Shown here: positions 49,300-56,730 of the stretch, in pieces | Layout: every line of letters starts with the position of its first letter | How positions within the stretch are numbered: the stretch's first letter is position 1 | From: Thalassobius sp002708925 | GTDB lineage: Bacteria > Pseudomonadota > Alphaproteobacteria > Rhodobacterales > Rhodobacteraceae | NCBI RefSeq assembly: GCF_049803795.1 | Contig: NZ_JBNAGJ010000003.1 | Location: 62,001-126,000 of the forward strand | Direction: 5' to 3' | Length of the DNA: 64,000 nucleotides | Program-made: the position numbers and the translations under genes | The notes under the pieces: model-generated | Databases searched by the model: none | Seen by the model: only the letters and a program-made list of their open reading frames with translations | Told to the model about the DNA's origin: nothing

Positions 49300-51482
49300 C
49301 GCCAGAAACGTCCCCATTCTCGTGCCAGCTCGGGCTGGTGATAATCGCGTACCAGCGGGTACAGCCGGTCGTTCAGGTTCAGGCGGGCCCCGCCGTCACG
49401 TGTCAGCGACTGGATATTCAGGTTGTTTTCCTGACGCGACGGTTTGCCAAAGGCCCAGGCGAACGGAATGGTGATCCGAATGCCCTTGTCGAACGAGCCC
49501 TCGCCGAAATCGTCGATTTCCGCGGTGGTGAAGGTTGCATAGGCCCCCACGGTCCAGCCATTGGCGAATTCGCGGTCCAGCGACACGGTTGCGCCCAGAT
49601 CGCCGGCCAGGTAGCTGCCGACATCCAGCTGCCCGTGGAATCCGTTGCCGAAATCGTAATAGGCCGACAGATGGCCGTTGAATTCGGGGATCGTTCCGGA
49701 CGAGGTAACCCGGCTGCGCAGGCCGAACATCTGGTCAAAGTCGCGCGGCTGCACATAGTTCAGCTCGGCCCCCAGGGCCAGGCGGCTGCCAACGGGTTTC
49801 CACAGCAGCTCGCCCGAGACACCGGCATACATGGTTTCCAGATAGCCCATCGAAACGCGGCTATACAGATCCTTGCCCGGCCGGCCGAAGTGGGTCAGCG
49901 TCAGATATTCCAGCGCCGGATCGCCCTGGCGGCTGTATTCGGCATAATCCGTGCGCACACGCGCCAGCCCCGAGGGGATTTCCCGCGTGACCGAATCCAG
50001 ATTGCCGTTCAGCTTCTTCGCCAAAGAGCCCGCCAGAACCATGTTCGGCGTGATCCGGTAGGCGGCCTTGGCGCGAATGCCCAGATCATAGCGCACCGGG
50101 TTGTCCGGATCGAAAACGCTTAGCTGCATATAGGGGCTGACCGACCAGCTGAAACGCGTGCCGGCACCCTCTTCCAATGCGGGGGCGCGGCCCAGCCCGT
50201 CCTCGACACCGATCCGGCCCAGCATCTGTTCCGCCGGGGCGTTTTCATAGCGTTCCAGATCGCTGCGGTTCAGGGTGATGGCGGACATCGGGATGCCCTC
50301 GACCACGGGAACGATCACGAAGGTTTCGACCGAGCCAGGCAGAATCCGCGACATCGAACGGGCCGCGCGGCCAATCGCCTCGGGCTCGTCACCATAGCGC
50401 GTGTTCACCAGGCGCAGGGTTGCGCGGCGTGGGGTCAGGTTCAGACCCTCGTATTTCAGGCCCTGGCTGGCCAGGGATTTGCGCAGCCGCGCCTGCACGC
50501 TGTTCACAACCGTGCCGTCCTGATGCCAGCCCAGATCGCCGCGCTCCGCAGCCGAGCGTACCCGGACGGGCAGGGGGGCGGTCTCGCGGCCACTGGGATA
50601 GCCGCCGGTGCGCGGGTTCGAATGGAACGTCACCAACGCCCCGAATTCCGACCCGTACAGCGAATAGAGCGACAGCTGCGTGCCGTTCCTGGTGCGGTAG
50701 TCCAGGCCGAAGTTCCAGGGGGATTTGCGCTCGAATACGGGGCCGTAGATGACACCGCTGTTGGTGCCGGTTTCCTGCTCGGTGTCATAGGCGTCCGAGG
50801 AATACTCGGCCTTCAGCGTCAACCGATCAGTCGCGTGCCAGGCGATGCCGCCAAAGGCCGCGAAATCCCCGCGGAACCAGCGGTCATAGGTGGGAATGCC
50901 GCCCTCGCCGATGACTTCGCTGGGGCGGGTGCCGGTGGAACCGATCGTGCCATGGCTGCCCAGACGCCCCCAGCCGACGCCGCCGGTCAGTTGCAGGCGT
51001 TTGCCGATATGCTTGCTGGCGACGATATATTCCCCGCCATAAAGCCCGGTGCCGATGAAATCCTGAAGCCCCACCGCAACCGCAGGGCGCCAGTCGGTTT
51101 CCGAAAACAGCTGATAACGCATGTCAAAGCTGCGGTCGTAATAAGTATCCCGATCCCAGCCGCGCAGGTACAAATCCTGAATGGCGGTATATCGGAAACT
51201 GGCGGTCAGACGCGGCAGCACCTGAAACGTCAGCGTATTGCGCGAGGTGCCCGCGAAATAGGAAAAGGTGGTCGATAGCGTCCCGTCGGGGGCCATATCG
51301 GCATTCGGCATGTCGATCAGGCCGGGTGTGCCGTACAGTCCGAAAAACGGGTTTTCCTCTGCCTGTGCAGTGCCGGCGGTCAGGATCAGAGCCATCGCGC
51401 TTGCGCCCAGCAAGGCCTGACTGCCGCGCCGCCTGATCCGTTCAGGCCGTTCCGAGCGTGAATTGCCGCTCTGTTTCGTCAT
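49296..51482 (-). CDS. yjbH: YjbH/GfcD family outer-membrane protein
   Basis: This 728-residue protein has a basic N-terminus and signal peptide (near residues 20-44, ending TAQA) followed by NPFFGLYGTPGLIDMPNADMAPDG, the YjbH (DUF940) signature. The rest is rich in alternating beta strands with aromatic girdle residues, consistent with an outer-membrane barrel. It probably exports an exopolysaccharide together with YjbF. The start at 51482 is placed at the ATG nearest the signal peptide. Its Shine-Dalgarno is weak. The yjbG/gfcC gene found in E. coli is absent. Confidence 0.85.
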   Translation of the reverse strand: MTKQSGNSRSERPERIRRRGSQALLGASAMALILTAGTAQAEENPFFGLYGTPGLIDMPNADMAPDGTLSTTFSYFAGTSRNTLTFQVLPRLTASFRYTAIQDLYLRGWDRDTYYDRSFDMRYQLFSETDWRPAVAVGLQDFIGTGLYGGEYIVASKHIGKRLQLTGGVGWGRLGSHGTIGSTGTRPSEVIGEGGIPTYDRWFRGDFAAFGGIAWHATDRLTLKAEYSSDAYDTEQETGTNSGVIYGPVFERKSPWNFGLDYRTRNGTQLSLYSLYGSEFGALVTFHSNPRTGGYPSGRETAPLPVRVRSAAERGDLGWHQDGTVVNSVQARLRKSLASQGLKYEGLNLTPRRATLRLVNTRYGDEPEAIGRAARSMSRILPGSVETFVIVPVVEGIPMSAITLNRSDLERYENAPAEQMLGRIGVEDGLGRAPALEEGAGTRFSWSVSPYMQLSVFDPDNPVRYDLGIRAKAAYRITPNMVLAGSLAKKLNGNLDSVTREIPSGLARVRTDYAEYSRQGDPALEYLTLTHFGRPGKDLYSRVSMGYLETMYAGVSGELLWKPVGSRLALGAELNYVQPRDFDQMFGLRSRVTSSGTIPEFNGHLSAYYDFGNGFHGQLDVGSYLAGDLGATVSLDREFANGWTVGAYATFTTAEIDDFGEGSFDKGIRITIPFAWAFGKPSRQENNLNIQSLTRDGGARLNLNDRLYPLVRDYHQPELAREWGRFWR

Positions 51483-51675
51483 ATCCAAATCTGCCCATGG
51501 TTCGTAATTTCCCTTCACGGGTACGCGATCAGGCCCGCTCTGTCCAAGAGATTTCCGCAAAGGAACCGTATTTACACGCCCGCCGCTGAACATTTGCCAC
51601 AGTTTCAGAAAAGAGCGCCTGCGATAGGGTGATCTGGTGTTGGAACGGCCAGAGAAGGCTGAGGAAAGGGATCGC

Positions 51676-52362
51676 ATGGGCTGGATCGAATTTGCGCTGG
51701 CGATGGGGCTGTTTCTGGTGTCGCATCGCATCCCCGCCGCGCTGGGGCTGAAAGAGCACCTGATACGCCGGCTGGGCGCGCGCGGGTATCTGTTTTTGTT
51801 CAGCCTGGGCTCGGTTCTGTTGCTGTGGTGGGTGATCGTGGCGGCCGGGCGCGCGCCCTCGGTTGCCCTGTGGGATCAGACCCCGGCCGCGCGGCTGGCT
51901 GTCAATCTGGCGATGCCGGTGGTCGTGCTGCTGACGGTCTTTGGTGTGGCCGCGCCCAACCCCTTTGCATTCGAGGGCCGCCCCGATGGGTTCGATCCGC
52001 AAGCGCCCGGCATTGCCGGCCTGACCCGTCAGCCGCTGCTGTGGGCGCTTTTGCTGTGGTCGTCCGCGCATCTGTGGGTAAACGGAGACCTGGCCCATGT
52101 TTTCCTGTTTGGCAGTTTCGCGGTGTTTTCCCTGCTTGGCATGAAAATCGTCGAGCGCCGCCGCGCCCGCCAGGCCGGCCCCGCTGAATGGGCACGCCTG
52201 AGTGCGCATACCGGGCTGCTGCCCGGCGCGGCCCTGCTGTCGGGCCGCTGGCGTCCGGGCCTGGCAAAGGGGGGCATTGTGCGTTTCACCGTCGCTCTGG
52301 CCGCTTATGCCGCGCTTTATCACAGCCATGAAATCGTGATCGGAGCCTCCCCCGCCCCTTAG
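51676..52362 (+). CDS. NnrU family membrane protein
   Basis: This 228-residue protein has six or so membrane segments. The LRGY/ARGYLFLFSLGSVLLLWWVI and NPFAFEGRPDG...GLTRQPLLWALLLWSSAHLWVNGDLAHVFLFG blocks are characteristic of the NnrU domain, found near nitrite/nitric oxide reductase genes and as isoprenoid-desaturase-like proteins. No denitrification genes are in the window, so the role is open. The ATG at 51676 follows GAGGAAAGGG. The gene ends just before the left copy of a direct repeat that starts the accessory region. Confidence 0.85.
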   Translation: MGWIEFALAMGLFLVSHRIPAALGLKEHLIRRLGARGYLFLFSLGSVLLLWWVIVAAGRAPSVALWDQTPAARLAVNLAMPVVVLLTVFGVAAPNPFAFEGRPDGFDPQAPGIAGLTRQPLLWALLLWSSAHLWVNGDLAHVFLFGSFAVFSLLGMKIVERRRARQAGPAEWARLSAHTGLLPGAALLSGRWRPGLAKGGIVRFTVALAAYAALYHSHEIVIGASPAP

Positions 52363-52365
52363 GTT

Positions 52366-52383
52366 TCAGGCGGCTGACCGGGC
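52366..52383. repeat. Left copy of an imperfect direct repeat
   Basis: TCAGGCGGCTGACCGGGC lies four bases after the nnrU stop. A copy with two extra G and one change is at 55324-55343. They bound a 2.96 kb segment. Confidence 0.55.
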
Positions 52384-52729
52384 CTGAATTCTGACCGCCA
52401 TCGTCAACGGCCACAAGCCCGCGATGGTGCGAAGGGGCGCTAGCGGGGCATATTGTAGGGGGGTACTAACATCTGGACAAACACCCCAAAGCGTCCGAGT
52501 TTCAATAGGGCGTTGAAAATAAGGGGGAAAACGAGGGTGATACCCCTGAGCGTCCAAAAGGCGTCGTGCAAGTAGGGGGGTGAAATGGGCAACTTTTTTG
52601 ACATTCATCGAACAAACACTTGCAAAACTCGGACACAAAGCGCGCATAGGGTAACGGTTTGATAACAATAGAAAAATCAACCGCCATTGCCGGAGGTTTC
52701 GGACTAATATCCAGAAGCTGTCACAAAAA

Positions 52730-52752
52730 ACTCGGACGCGACGTCCGAGTTT
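52730..52752. repeat. Perfect palindrome built from the CTCGGAC heptamer
   Basis: Ten-base arms AACTCGGACG and CGTCCGAGTT flank CGA. Single heptamers in both orientations are at about 52492, 52627, 52836 and (degenerate) 52856. The arrangement resembles a set of protein-binding sites. Confidence 0.7.
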
Positions 52753-52915
52753 GGGTCAGGGTGTCAGCACGAAACGAAAAGGCCTTATTTCTAACAGTTT
52801 GGCGCAGTGCTGGCAGCGTTTTGGTTCAGCGTTGAACTCGGACGTCAAAAGAGCTGTCCGATTCACGGCTGTCATCAGCCGATGAGGCCGTCCTTGGCAG
52901 GCCAAGGAGGAGGCG

Positions 52916-53023
52916 ATGGAGCTTTCCGAGCGGCTGTCACCCACCGGACAAGCGGAGGTCTCCGAACAGATTGCAGAGCCTGTGAAGGCGGCGCTGGACC
53001 TACAACCCGGCCACCAGCCATGA
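52916..53023 (+). CDS. Small ORF coupled to the coiled-coil membrane protein
   Basis: A 35-residue frame (MELSERLSPTGQAEVSEQ and 17 more residues) begins nine bases after a very strong AAGGAGGAGG site. Its TGA overlaps the next ATG as ATGA, so the two are likely coupled in translation. An in-frame stop at 52883 rules out a longer upstream frame. No family is recognised. It may be a leader peptide or the remnant of a larger gene. Confidence 0.5.
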   Translation: MELSERLSPTGQAEVSEQIAEPVKAALDLQPGHQP

Positions 53024-53678
53024 GTGAACTTGATGCACGGCTTGCAAAAATACGGCGACAAAAAGCGGAAGCCCGCACCACGGCTGCGAGTGATTTTGCG
53101 CAGTTGAATGAGGGGTTGGCCGAGGCCCAGAGCAAACTCGCGGAACTGGACGCCGCCCGGCAAACCCTGTCTGAGGCCGTCGCAGCCGATAGCCGAAGGA
53201 TCGCGGTCCTTCGGCGCCGGGTGACTGTTGGTGTCGTTCTGGTTGCCCTCGTCGCGGCTTTGGCTCTGGCGCTGATCGAGGAAGTTGCCAGCCGCATGGT
53301 TGATGAAGCACGAACCGAGGCAGCCCGTATCCGCACCGAGAACGCCCAAGAGATTGCCCAGGCACGGGCCGAAGGCGAAGCCGCATTGCAAGCCTTGTCG
53401 CAGCGGCTGGCAAGCCGTGAAGCCGCGCTGACCGCCGAGATCGAGGCGATGGGAGCCGATTTGGCGCAGCTCGGTGCCGACCGTGATGCCGCCCGCGCCG
53501 ATCTGGAACACTTTGCAGAGCTGCGGCAGAAAATCGGGTTCGATCTGATCCCCTACCGCAACCGCGTGGTGATCGTGGTCCCCGAAGGTGAAACCATCAC
53601 GCGCTGGAGCGCCCCTGGTCTGTGTCGGATATCGCCCGCTACAACGGGCGAATGTTTCGGGTGGTGCGTGCAGACTAA
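53020..53678 (+). pseudogene. Coiled-coil membrane protein with a late frameshift
   Basis: From ATG 53020 the frame encodes an N-terminal charged coiled coil (residues 1-62), one membrane segment (VTVGVVLVALVAALALAL, near 69-86) and a long second coiled coil (to about 175). It then reads IGFDLIPYRNRVVIVVPEGETI. Just after this (about 53600) the reading frame is lost. In the next frame ALERPWSVSDIARYNGRMF and a stop at 53678 give what looks like the original C-terminus, for a total of about 219 residues. In the present frame the protein would end at 53778 with unrelated sequence. One base missing near 53600 explains this. The family is not recognised. Its position suggests a mobilisation or plasmid accessory protein. 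Confidence 0.65.
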
Positions 53679-53809
53679 GCGTGCAGTTAAGCGTAAGAGG
53701 CTGTCCAGACAGGGGGCATGGCTCACTAATACTACATGGATTTTTTCATGTTATCAGTGCTATGAGCGGTTTCGTTGACATAAGATCAATACCTTGATAC
53801 TAGAGGGGC

Positions 53810-55249
53810 ATGCTCGAAATTGCGAAATCAGACATCCTCAAAAGTCTCCGCCGGGATAACCCGTGGTGGGACGCTTCGTATAAGGTGGCTCAAAGTCCAG
53901 CCGAGAAGACGCGCGCCTATTTTAGCCCTTTCTCGACGCTTGCCTTGGACTGGTCTGTGCGACGCTCAACCATCCTGATGGGGCCGCGACGGGTTGGCAA
54001 GACCGTCATGCTGCGTCAGTTGATCGAGAAGGCGATAAACGAGGGGTTCAGCGGCCAGAACATCCTGTTCGTCTCCATCGACACGCCACTCTATAGCGGA
54101 ATGCCGCTCTCGCGCCTGATTGACCTGTTTGAGGAAGAGACTGAGCACGATGCGCAGGCAAGGCGGATCATCGTCTTTGATGAGATCCAGTATCTGAAAG
54201 ACTGGGAAGTCCATCTCAAGGTTCTGACCGACCAGCACCCGAATACAAGGTTCATCGCATCCGGTTCGGCGGCGGCGGCGCTGCGCCTGAAAAGTCAGGA
54301 ATCGGGCGCAGGTCGCTTCACTGACTTTTTCCTTCCGCCACTCACATTTGCCGAATTCCTCGCGTTTAGGGAGATGGAAGCCGATCTGATCAAATCCGCT
54401 CCGCTTGGCGCGACCCTACGGTTTTCCACGCCGAATATCGAGCGGCTGAACGAAGAGTTCATCAATTACCTGAACTTCGGGGGCTATCCAGAGGCCGTTC
54501 TCAACCCGGCGATTCAAGCGGATGTGCAGCGTTTCCTTGGCCGTGATATCATCGACAAGGTTTTGCTGCGTGACCTCCCCAGCCTCTACGGAATTCAGGA
54601 CATTCAGGAACTCAATCGGCTTTTTACGACAATAGCCTATCATACGGGGCAAGAAATCAGCCTCGACGGCCTGGCTCAAAGCTCGGGCGTAGCCAAGAAC
54701 ACGATCACGAAGTATCTCGAATACTTGGAAGCCGCTTTCCTGATAGTCCGAATCCGCCGTGTGGACGACACTGGCAAGACATTTCAGCGGATGCGAAACT
54801 TCAAGGTCTACCTGACCAACCCATCCATGCGCGCCGCGCTATTCGCTCCGATTGCCGATGGTGACGATGCGATGGGCGCGATGGCCGAGACGGCGATTTT
54901 TTCGCAATGGTTCCACTCCGATCTGATGAAAAACCTGCATTACGCGCGGTGGAAGCAGGGAAGGACCGATCAGGAAGTTGATCTGGTTCGTGTCGATCCG
55001 GCGCGCCTCAAGCCGATCTGGGCATACGAAATCAAATGGTCCGACCGCTACGCCAGTGATCAACCAGGTGAATTGCGCGGGCTTGTCGAGTTCGCCAAAC
55101 GCAACTTTGCCAACAGCGTTCCCGCAGGGGCGACAACGAAGACGATTACCGCCGAGAGCGAAATCGACGGGGTCCTCATCCGGCACTTTCCCTGCGCCCT
55201 GCATTGCTATCAGGTTGGCAAGAACGTCGCCGAAGGGCGAGCGCCCTGA
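53810..55249 (+). CDS. AAA ATPase with DUF4143 domain
   Basis: This 479-residue protein has an N-terminal AAA_14 ATPase domain with Walker A GPRRVGKTVML (near residue 59) and Walker B RIIVFDEIQYL (near 119), and a C-terminal DUF4143 nuclease-like domain (about 230-470, with EVDLVRVD and AYEIKWSDRY resembling the PD-(D/E)xK core E-VD-L...E-K). Such proteins are frequent on mobile elements, and their function is not settled. The ATG at 53810 is close to a TTGACA box at 53775, so its leader must be very short. It is the main gene of the repeat-bounded segment. Confidence 0.85.
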   Translation: MLEIAKSDILKSLRRDNPWWDASYKVAQSPAEKTRAYFSPFSTLALDWSVRRSTILMGPRRVGKTVMLRQLIEKAINEGFSGQNILFVSIDTPLYSGMPLSRLIDLFEEETEHDAQARRIIVFDEIQYLKDWEVHLKVLTDQHPNTRFIASGSAAAALRLKSQESGAGRFTDFFLPPLTFAEFLAFREMEADLIKSAPLGATLRFSTPNIERLNEEFINYLNFGGYPEAVLNPAIQADVQRFLGRDIIDKVLLRDLPSLYGIQDIQELNRLFTTIAYHTGQEISLDGLAQSSGVAKNTITKYLEYLEAAFLIVRIRRVDDTGKTFQRMRNFKVYLTNPSMRAALFAPIADGDDAMGAMAETAIFSQWFHSDLMKNLHYARWKQGRTDQEVDLVRVDPARLKPIWAYEIKWSDRYASDQPGELRGLVEFAKRNFANSVPAGATTKTITAESEIDGVLIRHFPCALHCYQVGKNVAEGRAP

Positions 55250-55291
55250 GGGATTGAGGCAGCCTTCCGGTCTGTTCAAGGTTCATGGCCA

Positions 55292-55333
55292 CCCCGCCTT
55301 CCCCTGCCTTATGAGGGGCGATGTCAGGCGGGG
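55292..55333. repeat. Inverted repeat behind the ATPase gene
   Basis: CCCCGCCT (55292-55299) and AGGCGGGG (55326-55333) enclose a smaller CCCCT/AGGGG pair. It may act as a terminator or mark the end of the inserted segment, since it abuts the truncated gene that follows. Confidence 0.55.
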
Positions 55334-55343
55334 CTGACCGTGC
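55324..55343. repeat. Right copy of the imperfect direct repeat
   Basis: TCAGGCGGGGCTGACCGTGC corresponds to the left copy at 52366-52383 with a two-base insertion and one substitution. It overlaps the truncation point of the helix-turn-helix gene. Confidence 0.5.
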
Positions 55344-55509
55344 TTTCACCCAGCTCAGTGTGCCTGTGAATTGTGCCTTTAGAGCACCAAATTCCAGACC
55401 CATCGTCGCTGGCCTTATCCGCTAAGAACATTATGATCTGCTTTCGGACGGGGCTGCCGAATTTTCTTTCGGAGCAGAGCTTGGCGACTTCCCAACTCAT
55501 TTCATTCAA
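55324..55509 (-). pseudogene. Truncated helix-turn-helix gene
   Basis: From ATG 55509 the minus strand encodes MSWEVAKLCSERKFGSPVRKQI... with IWCSKGTIHRHTELGESTV, the winged-helix start of a replication-initiator-like family common in alphaproteobacterial mobile elements. After ESTV (about 55336) the sequence leaves the family, and a stop follows three codons later. The intact proteins continue for 100 or more residues. The break coincides with the right direct repeat, so the ATPase segment probably inserted here. Confidence 0.65.
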
Positions 55510-55544
55510 CCCTGATCGTGTTCATACCGCATTGGAAATCTGGC

Positions 55545-55772
55545 TCAAACATGAGATCCAGAACCCGTTGGTATAACACGATTTTGTTCGATCCAGGCAT
55601 TTAGGTCCGTGCCTGCATATTTTACGCGCCTCCCGAATTTGATGAATGCAGGGCCAACGCGTCGATGCCTCCATTGAGCGCGTTTTGACTTGCCTGCGAT
55701 GATGTTCAATTCCGGGTCAGAATCATCATAGATTCTTTTTGGATCGAATACTTCGACATCAGTGGATGACAT
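55545..55772 (-). CDS. AlpA-like helix-turn-helix regulator/excisionase
   Basis: This 75-residue protein has RAQWRHRRVGPAFIKFGRRVKYAGTDLNAWIEQNR, the MerR-like winged helix of AlpA/Xis-type proteins that control phage-like integrases. It is upstream of the truncated helix-turn-helix gene on the same strand and two genes downstream of the integrase. A role in excision of the island is likely. Confidence 0.75.
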   Translation of the reverse strand: MSSTDVEVFDPKRIYDDSDPELNIIAGKSKRAQWRHRRVGPAFIKFGRRVKYAGTDLNAWIEQNRVIPTGSGSHV

Positions 55773-55941
55773 CCGACTTCTCCCAATATGTTGGTGTGAA
55801 ATCGAACATGAACGAATGAGGACGCATCCTCTCGCAAAACCGACAATACAATTTTATCAAATTTCGCGGCCACGCGTTCTTATTAAGAACCCACGACGAG
55901 CCGTATTCAAATTGACCACAACGCCGCTGTCGAATGGTCTG

Positions 55942-56730
55942 TCAAACTTCGTAGATTATGGGTCCCTTAGGCGCTGGAGGTTCCTCAGGACGGTGCGTTT
56001 GGAGCACATCTAAGTACTTTTTCAGTTGGTAGTCATCCCGTTCAAGCGCTCGGGCTTCTCTTGCGTAGCGGTAAAAGTTGACCGGAATGCCCGCTCGCGA
56101 AAAAACCTCTTGAAGGCATTTACCAAAATCACCTTCGGGAACCTGCTCAGTTACGCCCAGGGAAATAGGCTTGTCAGAGTAAATTTCAAACAGCGCACGC
56201 ACGATAATTGCCACGGTGCGCGCCCGTTGATGCCCAGAATTGCCCCTGCGTTCTTTGGCGTATTCAGCGAACAGACTATGGATGTTATCCAGTAATCCCA
56301 TCCACTCCAAAGGTGCTCCACAGGCTGCGTTTTCGATCCAAAGCGAGATGGGTGGCGGGAGTGCCTTCATCCGGCATAGCGCGCGATCCAGTTCAACTTT
56401 TGATGCATTTTCTTCCCCCGTCTTTTCAAGATGAATGGCCGCTTTGACCAATTGTTTGGCTCTGCGCGTCTCTTTGATTACTTTGCGGATGTCACCGATT
56501 TCTTGACCTTGATCGCGATGCATCCAAACCGGGCCTTCAAACTGGTTCAGCATCAAAGCCGCTGGCAAAAACGTCTGATTGTAGTCCATCGGGGCCTTCA
56601 GCCATTTCTCCAGGCAATGCGTTATCTCGCAGGCAGCACGATACATGATGTAGTCGTAGTTGGACGCACCGTGTCGCAGGGCGGGGAGTTTTGTTTTGCG
56701 TCCATCATCCCAGATCTCACGAGGCAACAT
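55942..56730 (-). CDS. Unrecognised island protein
   Basis: I do not recognise this 262-residue protein. It is soluble, mostly helical and rich in charged residues. Notable stretches are WLKAPMDYNQTFLPAALMLNQFEGPVW (45-75), a charged region with TRRAKQLVKAAIHL, and a C-terminal FYRYAREARALERDDYQLKKYLDVL. The middle GNSGHQRARTVAIIVRALFEIYSD may be part of a hydrophobic core. The start overlaps the integrase 3' end by 14 bases, so it is translated with the integrase. Codons are A/T-richer than in core genes. Confidence 0.7.
   Translation of the reverse strand: MLPREIWDDGRKTKLPALRHGASNYDYIMYRAACEITHCLEKWLKAPMDYNQTFLPAALMLNQFEGPVWMHRDQGQEIGDIRKVIKETRRAKQLVKAAIHLEKTGEENASKVELDRALCRMKALPPPISLWIENAACGAPLEWMGLLDNIHSLFAEYAKERRGNSGHQRARTVAIIVRALFEIYSDKPISLGVTEQVPEGDFGKCLQEVFSRAGIPVNFYRYAREARALERDDYQLKKYLDVLQTHRPEEPPAPKGPIIYEV

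Larger units (their letters stand above)
52363..52915. other. Gene-free, repeat-rich stretch at the left of the accessory segment
   Basis: No coding frame is convincing across these 553 bases. The stretch holds the left direct repeat (52366-52383), two exact copies of GTAGGGGGGT (52455-52464 and 52572-52581), and at least five CTCGGAC/GTCCGAG heptamers between 52491 and 52862. One pair of heptamers forms the palindrome AACTCGGACG-CGA-CGTCCGAGTT at 52730-52752. Composition differs visibly from the core genes. It could be a replication or transfer origin of an integrated element. Confidence 0.7.

Noticed and set aside
52366..52680. Minus-strand open frame across the repeat-rich stretch
   Set aside because: It crosses the heptamer repeats, shows no domain or ribosome site, and is likely fortuitous.
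55762..56013. Plus-strand open frame of 83 codons in the island
   Set aside because: It overlaps the 3' end of the 262-residue protein gene in antisense, lacks a ribosome site and has no recognisable features.
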